64,000 nt of DNA. Source: Propionibacterium sp. GTDB taxonomy: Bacteria > Actinomycetota > Actinomycetes > Propionibacteriales > Propionibacteriaceae. The position numbers and the translations under genes are program-made. Below are positions 28,204 to 35,271 of this stretch, one piece after another. The stretch spans positions 57,773-121,772 of the forward strand of contig JAAYVB010000013.1 in assembly GCA_012517405.1 (NCBI GenBank), written 5' to 3'. Numbering within the stretch: the stretch's first letter is position 1; every line of letters starts with the position of its first letter. The notes below the pieces were generated by a model, which did no database searches, had not been told where the DNA came from, and worked only from the letters and a program-made list of their open reading frames with translations.

Positions 28204-29007
28204 GTGGAACGGATCAGCGAGCGCTGCTGGACCGCGACCAGCCGCTTCTGCCGCATGAACACGGTAGTGGTGGCCGGTTCTGACGGTTGTCTGCTGGTCG
28301 ATCCCGGAGTTCACACCGATGAGCTCGCGACACTGGCCGCCGAGATTCGTGAGCGGTTCGGACGATGCGTGCTGGCCGTGTCGAGCCATCCGCATTGGGA
28401 TCATCTGTTGTGGTCGACGGGGCTGGGGGAGGTGCCCCGGTTGGCCTCGGGGCGCGGTTGTGAGTTCTTGGCCGAGCCCGGACGATTGTCCGCCTGCCGT
28501 GCGGAGGCCGTGGCCGAGGTGCCGGATTGTGACGCTGCGCTGCTTGGGGTCGTGTCGTCGCTGCGTGATGAGGGCCGGTCGGGTCGGATCGAGTGGGGCG
28601 GCCCACGGGTGGAGTTCGTCGTCCATGACGGGCATGCGCCCGGGCATCTCGGTTTGTTCGTGCCTGGGGACGGGGTCTTGATCGCCGGCGATATGTGTTC
28701 GGACGATGAGGTGCCGCTGCTCGATCTGGCCGCGCGTGATCCTCTCGGAGACTACTGGGATGGCCTCAATAAGCTTGCCCGGCTGGCGGGTGATCGCTGC
28801 GAGGTGCTGGTTCCCGGCCACGGGGGAGTGGCCTGCGGGGGCGCTGAGATCCGGGCGCGATTCGGGCGGGACCGGGCCTATCTCGACTCGCTGGCGGCGG
28901 GTGGCCCGGTGGCCGATGCCCGGCTGGGCGAGGGTGCGCCCGGGTGGTTGGTCGCCGAGCATGAGGCTGCGATGGCGTGGTCTGTGCGGAGGAAATCGTC
29001 CGGCTAG
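28204..29007 (+). CDS. MBL-fold metallo-hydrolase
   Basis: 267 residues with the metallo-beta-lactamase fold. SHPHWDHLL is the HxHxDH zinc motif; VHDGHAPGHLGLFVPGDGVLIAGDMCSD and the late PGHGG supply the other ligands. It is closely related to the protein at 58429-59244; both share the HPHWDHLLW block and the DRAYLDSL/DRAYLQAL tail. Substrate unknown. The GTG start follows the HAD gene by 11 bp. Confidence 0.85.
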   Translation: MERISERCWTATSRFCRMNTVVVAGSDGCLLVDPGVHTDELATLAAEIRERFGRCVLAVSSHPHWDHLLWSTGLGEVPRLASGRGCEFLAEPGRLSACRAEAVAEVPDCDAALLGVVSSLRDEGRSGRIEWGGPRVEFVVHDGHAPGHLGLFVPGDGVLIAGDMCSDDEVPLLDLAARDPLGDYWDGLNKLARLAGDRCEVLVPGHGGVACGGAEIRARFGRDRAYLDSLAAGGPVADARLGEGAPGWLVAEHEAAMAWSVRRKSSG

Positions 29008-29132
29008 CGCGGCTTCTTGGGTGGACGCAGGCGGAAAGCCGGGGCACTACGCACTTTGTAACTGACTGAAACTCAGTTGCAGTTCCAATGTCGTTGAATG
29101 CTGGTTTGTTACAGGTTTCGATGCTATCCGGA

Positions 29133-29149
29133 GTATGGTCTAACCATAC
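29133..29149. promoter_or_regulatory. FadR-like palindrome over a possible promoter
   Basis: GTATGGTCTAACCATAC is a perfect 7-3-7 inverted repeat. It contains TGGT-N3-ACCA and a TATGGT -10-like box. The terminator hairpin at 29157-29192 follows before the small membrane-protein gene, so transcripts started here would meet an attenuator after about 45 bases. Confidence 0.45.
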
Positions 29150-29156
29150 GAAGTCG

Positions 29157-29192
29157 ACGCGGTCCCCGTACGAGGGCCGCGTTTTTGTTTTG
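29157..29192 (+). terminator. Rho-independent terminator in the leader of a small gene
   Basis: ACGCGG-t-CCC pairs with GGGCCGCGT (one bulged T) across a 7-base loop and is followed by TTTTGTTTT. It sits between a palindromic promoter-like element and the ATG at 29200. It may end an upstream transcript or attenuate the small gene. Confidence 0.7.
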
Positions 29193-29199
29193 AGAGGGC

Positions 29200-29439
29200 A
29201 TGGAAATGGCAGCGTTGGTGCACCCAACAACGAATCATTCCGCGCAGCGGACGGTGGCTGCGCACGGAGCGCAGAACCTGAGCTGGTTGGCTGTGGGAGC
29301 TGCAGTGCTGGTGGTCCTCCTCCTGGTCGGTGTGGTCAGCCTGGCCAGCACCACGGTGCAGTCGGCCGCCCTGGCAATCGTCGCCGTGGCCGCCTCGATC
29401 GGCGCCGCCTGGTACCTCAATCGTCGCCGCAACAGCTAG
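29200..29439 (+). CDS. Small membrane protein, 79 aa
   Basis: A hydrophilic N-terminal third is followed by two closely packed hydrophobic segments (LSWLAVGAAVLVVLLLVGVV and AALAIVAVAASIGAAWYL) and a basic end (NRRRNS). No family recognised. GAGAGGG precedes the ATG. The gene is bracketed by two terminators, which supports a genuine, separately controlled short transcript. Confidence 0.6.
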   Translation: MEMAALVHPTTNHSAQRTVAAHGAQNLSWLAVGAAVLVVLLLVGVVSLASTTVQSAALAIVAVAASIGAAWYLNRRRNS

Positions 29440-29469
29440 TGCGGCGCTAGCACTCACCCCGCTTCAGCG

Positions 29470-29520
29470 ACGGGCCGATCGTCTCTCCGGATGGGAGGAC
29501 GCATCGGCCCGTTCTCTATT
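29470..29520 (+). terminator. Terminator after the 79-aa membrane protein
   Basis: ACGGGCCGAT pairs with ATCGGCCCGT, with further pairing inside (CGTC/GACG), followed by TCTCTATT. It also faces the convergent phosphatase gene. Confidence 0.7.
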
Positions 29521-29565
29521 CCTGGCTGATCGTGCAATTCCTGGCTGATGGTGCACCTGGTCGGT

Positions 29566-30351
29566 TCAGTCGATGAGCCGGGATCGCAGGGCGTCAAGAG
29601 TCCCGGAATTCAGCCCCAGGCCGGTGGTGAAGTAGCCCTCGATGCTGCCGAACCGAGAATCGACCTGATTGAGCGCCGCGTCCAGGTAGCTCTCGCGGAC
29701 GCCCAGAACCGGCAGCAGCAGATCGGCCGTTATGCCTTGGGCGGCGGCAAGGTCGAATAGGGGTTGCAGGGCTGGAAGTAGGTCGGTGTTGCTCTGCAGA
29801 TAGTCGTCGCGGACGGTCTGCTCGTCCGCCCCGAGTAGGAGCAGTAAGGAGGCCGCGGCCCAACCCGTGCGGTCCTTGCCGGTGGTGCAGTGGACGAGCG
29901 CGGCGCCGGCGCGGTTCGGGTAGGCGAGGCCATGGAAGAAGTCGCGGTAGGACGTCTGCGCCGAGCGCAGGGTGATGAAATCGCGGTAGGTCTGTTCCAT
30001 CAACGCTTCGGCCTGGCCGCTCCCAAGTACGTCATCGAGTAACTCCGGATTCGTGCCGAGATTGCCGATGCTGGTTGCGGCATCCGTGGAATGGTCAGCG
30101 AGCACGTCGAGGCCGGTGACCTCGATGCCGGCGGGCAGACGGTCGGGTGCGGAGGTGCGTTCGCCCTCGGTGCGCATGTCGTAGATGATGGTGACGCCGA
30201 GGCTCTCGAAGATAGGCAGATCCTCGTCGCTGAGATTGGCGAGCATCGTCGAGCGATAGATCTGGCGTGCGCGGACGATTCCGCCGTCAACGGGCAGCCC
30301 GCCGAGATCGCGCGTGTTCGGTGCGCTGGGCAGTGGGATGCGGCGGTCCAT
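29566..30351 (-). CDS. Tyrosine-protein phosphatase (PTP-like, Tyr_phosphatase3 type)
   Basis: 261 residues. The P-loop HCTTGKDRTG holds nucleophile Cys155 and Arg161, with the N-terminal NTRDLGG and TIIYDMRTEGER blocks typical of this bacterial family, which includes mycobacterial PtpB-like enzymes. It may act on phosphotyrosine, phosphoserine or phosphoinositides. The ATG was chosen 26 codons inside the longest frame, at the start of homology. Cytoplasmic or secreted; no signal peptide is seen. Confidence 0.88.
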   Translation of the reverse strand: MDRRIPLPSAPNTRDLGGLPVDGGIVRARQIYRSTMLANLSDEDLPIFESLGVTIIYDMRTEGERTSAPDRLPAGIEVTGLDVLADHSTDAATSIGNLGTNPELLDDVLGSGQAEALMEQTYRDFITLRSAQTSYRDFFHGLAYPNRAGAALVHCTTGKDRTGWAAASLLLLLGADEQTVRDDYLQSNTDLLPALQPLFDLAAAQGITADLLLPVLGVRESYLDAALNQVDSRFGSIEGYFTTGLGLNSGTLDALRSRLID

Positions 30352-30489
30352 GGATGGGAGCCTATCGCGATGGCGAAGGCTGGATTGACTGGTCGACTTG
30401 CGCCTATGTCGCGGGCGGGCTTGCCGCATCTTGCGGCGGGCTCGTCGTGAATCTGGGAGACCGATCCGCTACCCTTGTGGTTGCACGTA

Positions 30490-30565
30490 GCGCCTATAGC
30501 TCAGTTGGCAGAGCAGGAGACTTTTAATCTTCGGGTCCAGGGTTCGAGCCCCTGTGGGCGCACCA
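30490..30565 (+). tRNA. trnK: tRNA-Lys (anticodon TTT), CCA encoded
   Basis: Complete cloverleaf of 76 nt: the acceptor arm GCGCCTA pairs with TGGGCGC (one U-G), the D arm is GCTCAGTTGGCAGAGC, the anticodon loop CTTTTAA has anticodon TTT, and the T arm has GGTTCGAGCC. The CCA end is in the DNA. A TACCCT -10-like box lies 14 bp upstream. Its 3' end is part of a 42-bp repeat that recurs inverted at 34.2 kb. Confidence 0.98.
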
Positions 30566-30599
30566 CTGTTCGGGCGACATCGGCTTGCGCGGACGAGGC
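30558..30599 (+). repeat. 42-bp repeat at the tRNA-Lys 3' end (inverted copy at 34163-34204)
   Basis: It begins with the last eight bases of the tRNA (GCGCACCA) and runs 34 bp beyond. The copy at 34163-34204 is in opposite orientation and differs at 2 of 42 positions. tRNA 3' ends are classic integration sites, but att sites of one element are direct, not inverted. Confidence 0.8.
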
Positions 30600-30754
30600 T
30601 CGGTCTCGAAACCCATGAGCCCTGCACAGGAATGTTCCGTGAACCCAGCACTCAGATCGACGAGGCTAGCGAGCACATGCTCGCGCTCAGCGCTGCTCTC
30701 GCCCGGACGATGAGCTACGCAGAAGCCGCCCGGCACGCGATTGAGTACACCAGA

Positions 30755-31177
30755 TCATTTCTGGTTGTCGGCACTGCCACCGCGCAGCCGGCGTAGCACG
30801 ACGGTGGTGACCGCTGTGCAGACAGCGGAGGCCACCACGCCCCAGGCGATGTCGGTGATCGTGATGAAGAAGGGGACTTCGCGCAGTACCGCGGCGGCAG
30901 TCAGGGCCCAGGTGCCGTAGGTGCACGCCCCATAGAGCGCGCCATCCCGGACTCGGACGGGCAACGCGACATCTCGTCCGGGCTGGACTCCGAAGTGCAC
31001 TAGGCCGGCGACGAAGCCGAGGTAGAACACGACGGCCGCCACCAGGTTGAATTGGCTGGCCAGCAGCGGTCCGATACCGGAGCGGTAGATCGGCTGCGCG
31101 ACGAGTGGTATCCACACCCCGTCGAGCACCAAGAACACCGCCAACGCGATGCCGTAAGCCGACCACCAACGCTTCAT
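30755..31177 (-). CDS. DUF2177 family membrane protein
   Basis: 140 residues with four TM segments. MKRWWSAYGIALAVFLVLDGVW and the central LYGACTYGTWALTAAAVL match DUF2177. The ATG at 31177 gives the family N-terminus with GGTGGA just upstream; an in-frame ATG four codons earlier lies 4 bp after the ligase stop. Translationally linked to the acyl-CoA ligase gene and possibly acting with it. Function unknown. Confidence 0.8.
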   Translation of the reverse strand: MKRWWSAYGIALAVFLVLDGVWIPLVAQPIYRSGIGPLLASQFNLVAAVVFYLGFVAGLVHFGVQPGRDVALPVRVRDGALYGACTYGTWALTAAAVLREVPFFITITDIAWGVVASAVCTAVTTVVLRRLRGGSADNQK

Positions 31178-31193
31178 GTCGTCCACCATCGAG

Positions 31194-33068
31194 TCATGCG
31201 GGCAGTCCTTCGCCGTGGTAAAGGCCCTCCACGATGTCGGCGACACCCGCGGTGAACGCGGCACGCTTCAGCTTCATGGTCGGGGTGACGACCCCGCCCG
31301 CCTCGCTGAGGTCGGCCAGCAGAACGGCGAAGCGACGAGCTTGTTCGGAGCGGGCCAGCCGCGCGTTGGCCGCCTTCACCACTCCGGTGATGGCGTCGGC
31401 CAGCCGGTTGTCGTTGATCGACAGCGCCCCGGTCAACGGAGGCTTCAGGCAGCCCAAGTCACCGATGCCGCGACGCGACGCCCAGTCACGGACGGAGTCG
31501 GGGTCGAGCAGCACCAGCCCGTTCAGATACGGCTTGCCCTCGCCCACCAACACAGCGTGGGCGACCAGCGGATTCGACTCGACCGCCTGTTCCCAGACCG
31601 CCGGCGAAACCGTCTTGCCACCCGAGGTGACGATGACATCCTTCACCCGACCGGTCAGCGTGAGGTGCCCGTCCTCGTCGAGGCTGCCCAGGTCTGCGGT
31701 GCGGAAGAACCCGTCAACAGTGAATGCGTCGCGGTTGTCGGCCTCATGCAGGTAACCGGGAAACACTCCGACACCTTTGACGAGCACCTCACCGTCGTCG
31801 GCGATCCGGACGGTGGCGCCGGGGATCGGCACGCCGACCGTTCCCGAGCGAATCGCGCCAGAACGGTGGCCGGTAATTGGCGCGGTGGTTTCGGTCAGTC
31901 CGTAGCCCTCGATTACCGGGATGCCTGCGCCGCGCAAGAACAGCGACAGCTCGGCGTCCAGCGAAGCCGCGCCCGACAACAGGTAGTCGATCCGGCCACC
32001 CAGTTTCTCGCGCAGCCGAGTGTAGAAAAGCGTGTCGAACAGCCCGTGCTGCAGCCGCAGCCCGAGCGGGGCGCGTGGTGCCGCCCCGCTGGTCGGGCCA
32101 AGGACGGCCGCGTCGCGAGCCTCGGCGAAGCGCCCCCATTCGACGCCGGTGCGCCGGGCCACCTCCCACAGCGCGCCGAGGTGCTTCTCCTGGGCAGCGG
32201 ACGCGGCAGCCGCGTCGATCTTCTGCAAGACCCGCGGCGTCACCACCAAGAAAGTCGGACGCAAAACTGGCAGGGACGAGATCACCTGTTTCGGGTCGGA
32301 CAGGTGCGCGATCCGCATCCCCTTGGCCAAACAGATCAGCTGCAGGCCGCGGGCCAGCACGTGGGCGAGCGGCAGGAAGATCACGGTGTTGCCCCGGTCG
32401 TTCACCACCTCGGTGTAAGCGGCCGCGACGGCCAAGACCTCCCCCACGAAATTGCCGTGTGTGATCACCGCCGCCTTCGGGGCGCTGCTGGTACCGGAGG
32501 TGTAAACAATGGTCGCGATGTCGTCGAGGGTGGCCCGAGTGCGCCGAGCCTCGATCTCGGCATCCTCGATGGTCGCTCCGAGAAGCACGAGTTCGGAGAG
32601 GTCTGCGCCGGGCCGGGCGTCCATCGACCAGACACCGAGGGTGCGCAAGCCACCTGCCTGGAAGCCTTTTGTGAGCGCCTCCACGTGGGACGCGCTGCCG
32701 CCGATGCCGAGGCGCACCTGCGCATCTGCGAGCCGGGCAGCCACCTGTTCGTCCGAAGATGTCTCGTAGATCGGCACGACCACGCCGCCGGCGAACCAGA
32801 TGGCGAAGTCGGCGATCGCCCATTCGTAGCGGGTGGGTGCCATCAGGGCCACCCGATCGCCCGGACGCAGACCGGCGGCTACCAGACCCTTCGCGACACC
32901 CATCACCTCGGCATGGAAAGCGGCCGTGGTGACCGGACGCCAGGCCGGACCGTGCGCGACGTCAAAAGCGATGTGGTCGGGATGACTGCGCACCCGCCGC
33001 ACCAGCAGGTCGGTGACATTCGCGCAACCCTCGGTATCGACCCGCTCCTCGTTCGTGTACTCCTGCAC
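31194..33068 (-). CDS. AMP-dependent long-chain fatty-acid--CoA ligase (FadD15-like)
   Basis: 624 residues of the ANL superfamily: the P-loop VYTSGTSSAPKAAVITHGN, gate region LPLAHVLARG, adenine motif EGYGLTETTAP and the later TADLGSLDEDGHLTLTGRVKD. The conserved C-terminal Lys region is present (KLKRAAFTAG). It activates fatty acids to acyl-CoA through acyl-AMP. The GTG at 33068 follows a G-rich ribosome site (GGGGGGA) and gives the usual Q-E-Y start; 14 residues further upstream lack homology. Confidence 0.9.
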   Translation of the reverse strand: MQEYTNEERVDTEGCANVTDLLVRRVRSHPDHIAFDVAHGPAWRPVTTAAFHAEVMGVAKGLVAAGLRPGDRVALMAPTRYEWAIADFAIWFAGGVVVPIYETSSDEQVAARLADAQVRLGIGGSASHVEALTKGFQAGGLRTLGVWSMDARPGADLSELVLLGATIEDAEIEARRTRATLDDIATIVYTSGTSSAPKAAVITHGNFVGEVLAVAAAYTEVVNDRGNTVIFLPLAHVLARGLQLICLAKGMRIAHLSDPKQVISSLPVLRPTFLVVTPRVLQKIDAAAASAAQEKHLGALWEVARRTGVEWGRFAEARDAAVLGPTSGAAPRAPLGLRLQHGLFDTLFYTRLREKLGGRIDYLLSGAASLDAELSLFLRGAGIPVIEGYGLTETTAPITGHRSGAIRSGTVGVPIPGATVRIADDGEVLVKGVGVFPGYLHEADNRDAFTVDGFFRTADLGSLDEDGHLTLTGRVKDVIVTSGGKTVSPAVWEQAVESNPLVAHAVLVGEGKPYLNGLVLLDPDSVRDWASRRGIGDLGCLKPPLTGALSINDNRLADAITGVVKAANARLARSEQARRFAVLLADLSEAGGVVTPTMKLKRAAFTAGVADIVEGLYHGEGLPA

Positions 33069-33190
33069 GTGTCCCCCCGGTAGTCGCAGTGTCGACCAAC
33101 TGTGTCCCACTTACTCAACCCCACTATGGTTCAACCCATTCCCCCTTCGAATGGAATACTGGCGGTATCCGCGTAGATGGAAGGGTCGGA

Positions 33191-34057
33191 ATGTCTGAAC
33201 AGAGCCGGAAAGCTGCGGTGGTGATCCCGATCGTCGTGCTGATGGGGGCGGGACTGGCCTGGGGCGGCAGTACGCATAGCCCGCAGGTCGCCGGGCTGCC
33301 GTTGTTTTGCTGGGCGGTGGCGGCCGCATTTGTGATCCAGTGGCTGGTGTACGTTCCGTCCCTGGTGCTGCGGACAGAGCGTTTCTTCGACCTGACCGGC
33401 AGCCTAACCTTCATCATCGTCACGGTGCTGGCGGCCGTGCTGTCTACCGACCTCGACCCGCGCGCGGGCCTGCTAGCGGCGATGGTGGTGATCTGGGCGG
33501 CCCGACTCGGCAGCTTCCTGTTCATGCGAATCCGCCGGGCCGGTGCCGACGACCGCTTCGACGAGATCAAAACCAACCCGCTCCGGTTCCTGCTGACCTG
33601 GACGCTGCAGGGGCTGTGGGTGGCGATGACGTCCGCGGCGGCGTGGATCGCAATCACCTCGGTCAACCGCGTCGGTCTGGACGCCTTCGCCATCATCGGG
33701 CTGGCGATCTGGCTTTTCGGATTCGGATTCGAGGTCGTCGCCGACCTCCAAAAATCTGCCTTCAAGGCCGACCCGGCCAACGCCGGGAAATTCATCAGCA
33801 CCGGCCTGTGGGCGAAGTCGCGGCACCCCAACTACTTCGGCGAGATCGTGATCTGGACCGGTGCGCTGGTAGTGGCCATCCCCGTGCTGCGAGGCTGGGA
33901 CTGGATCGCCCTGGCCTCACCGGTGTTCGTCGCCCTGTTGCTGACCAAGCTCAGCGGCATCCCGATGCTAGAAGCGAAAGCCGACTCGAAGTGGGGCGGC
34001 CAGCCCGACTACGAGCAGTACAAAGCAAGAACGCCGATCCTAGTGCCGCGTCCGTGA
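33191..34057 (+). CDS. DUF1295 family membrane protein (steroid 5-alpha-reductase-like)
   Basis: 288 residues with about seven TM segments. The C-terminal block matches DUF1295: [43 protein letters not shown], where the His-Pro-Asn-Tyr region binds cofactor in relatives. Possibly an NADPH-dependent reductase acting on a lipid; the substrate is unknown. GGAAGGGTCGGA precedes the ATG. Divergent from the acyl-CoA ligase, which suggests a lipid-linked pair. Confidence 0.85.
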   Translation: MSEQSRKAAVVIPIVVLMGAGLAWGGSTHSPQVAGLPLFCWAVAAAFVIQWLVYVPSLVLRTERFFDLTGSLTFIIVTVLAAVLSTDLDPRAGLLAAMVVIWAARLGSFLFMRIRRAGADDRFDEIKTNPLRFLLTWTLQGLWVAMTSAAAWIAITSVNRVGLDAFAIIGLAIWLFGFGFEVVADLQKSAFKADPANAGKFISTGLWAKSRHPNYFGEIVIWTGALVVAIPVLRGWDWIALASPVFVALLLTKLSGIPMLEAKADSKWGGQPDYEQYKARTPILVPRP

Positions 34058-34162
34058 GGCGGTCGGGACCAGGATCGGGCGGTGCAGGCAACGGCCTTCA
34101 GCCGTTGGCGCCGGCCTGATGACGCTATTGTGCCGGGTCGCGGCCGCCTCGGCTTCTGCTCT

Positions 34163-34204
34163 GCCTCGTCCGCGTAAGCCGATGTCGCCCGAGCAGTGGT
34201 GCGC
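34163..34204 (-). repeat. Inverted copy of the tRNA-Lys 3'-end repeat
   Basis: Reverse complement of 30558-30599 with two mismatches. It lies in a 303-bp stretch (34058-34360) with no convincing gene. The short frame there (34119-34301) only translates the repeat and its surroundings. Confidence 0.8.
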
Positions 34205-34360
34205 ACCCTATGCACAAGGCTCGAGCTTTTCGACAGATGAATCATTGGTCGAGGTTCGTGCCCTGTCGTTTGTGCTGGCCCGGATGAGCGCGTCGGCGTG
34301 AACCATCACGAAGAGGGCAGGATTGACTCATCCGTCACCCTATGTGCAGAGGATTGATTG

Positions 34361-34963
34361 ATGACTGCCAGCATGATGTGGCCCGTTGGCTCCGGAGAGC
34401 CGGACGTGGTCATCGTTCCAGGTTTCGGGGACTCCGGGGCGGGACACTGGCAGACGCGATGGCAGGATCAGAACCCACACCTGGTTCGCATCAGTCCAGC
34501 GTCGTGGACGGAGCCCGATCTCGGGGACTGGATCTCGGCTCTCGAGCGGATCGCCGATCATCGCCGGCCCGTGCTCGTAGCGCACAGCCTCGGCTGCCTG
34601 CTTTCGATCGAATGGGCGCGACGAAATCCGCAAGCCGTGGCCGGGCTGTTCCTGGTCGCCCTGCCGGATCCGGTTGCAGCGTCGTTCCCTCTCCCCGACT
34701 CGCCTTTCGCGCGGATCGATCTGGGGCATGCTCTGCCGGTGCCGGCGCTTGTCATCGCAAGCGAGAATGATGAGTACTGCGGGTCGCAGCGTTCTGCTGA
34801 GATTGCGAGCGCTCTTGGAGCGGGCTGGATCTCGCTGGGGCCGGTTGGGCACATCAACGCGGACAGCGGACTTGGGCCTTGGCGTCAGGGCCGGGACCTG
34901 CTCACGGCGTTTGTCTCGGGTTTCGATCGTCAGCAGAAATCACCATCGACAGTGCGGATCTGA
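34361..34963 (+). CDS. RBBP9/YdeN-type alpha/beta hydrolase
   Basis: 200 residues, the short serine-hydrolase family of RBBP9. The nucleophile Ser76 lies in AHSLGC, with the oxyanion region VPGFGDSGAGHW, an acid in ASENDEYC and His in PVGHINADSGLG followed by Trp. Small esterase of unknown substrate. AGAGGA precedes the ATG. Convergent with the restriction operon. Confidence 0.88.
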   Translation: MTASMMWPVGSGEPDVVIVPGFGDSGAGHWQTRWQDQNPHLVRISPASWTEPDLGDWISALERIADHRRPVLVAHSLGCLLSIEWARRNPQAVAGLFLVALPDPVAASFPLPDSPFARIDLGHALPVPALVIASENDEYCGSQRSAEIASALGAGWISLGPVGHINADSGLGPWRQGRDLLTAFVSGFDRQQKSPSTVRI

Positions 34964-35055
34964 CGCCAGTGCGGCTCACCCGACGGATGGCGGTTGTAGA
35001 GATATCGCGCACCTACGACGCGCCGCCGGTAAGCGCGCTGCGCGTGTGTGAGGAT

Positions 35056-35271
35056 CTAGCCGTCTCTCTCTACCCTGATCGCAAGCCCGAGAGCTTTGGC
35101 TGCTTTGGAGAGCGTGGCTGTGGAAATGTCGTCCCCTCGTTCAATCCGTGCGATAGTGGGACGCGAAAGTCCGGAGCGCCGACCCAGCTCTTCCTGGGAC
35201 CAGCCGCGCTCCTCGCGGGCAGCACGCACCGCTCTACCCAAGACGGCGGATGTCCGCTGGTCGTCCTTCAT
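35056..35271 (-). CDS. Small XRE-family helix-turn-helix regulator
   Basis: 71 residues that are almost entirely a Cro/C1-type HTH: LGRAVRAAREERGWSQEELGRRSGLSRPTIARIERG. Its ATG overlaps the hsdR stop by 4 bp, so it is made with the restriction subunit. It may be a controller protein for the restriction-modification operon, as C proteins are in type II systems, or the antitoxin-like half of a pair. Convergent with the RBBP9-type gene. Confidence 0.85.
   Translation of the reverse strand: MKDDQRTSAVLGRAVRAAREERGWSQEELGRRSGLSRPTIARIERGDDISTATLSKAAKALGLAIRVERDG

Noticed and set aside
30554..30796. 80-codon frame beginning in the tRNA-Lys 3' end
   Set aside because: It overlaps the tRNA and the 42-bp repeat, and its start lies inside the tRNA. 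Composition is not gene-like.
31176..33083. A 635-codon open frame antisense to the acyl-CoA ligase
   Set aside because: Same antisense effect; the ligase on the minus strand has all ANL motifs.
30490..34204. The segment between the tRNA repeat copies as an integrated element
   Set aside because: No integrase is present and the repeats are inverted. Ordinary integration would leave direct repeats, so I do not call an element.
34119..34301. 60-codon frame between DUF1295 and the RBBP9-type gene
   Set aside because: It mostly translates the inverted repeat; no ribosome site and no homology.
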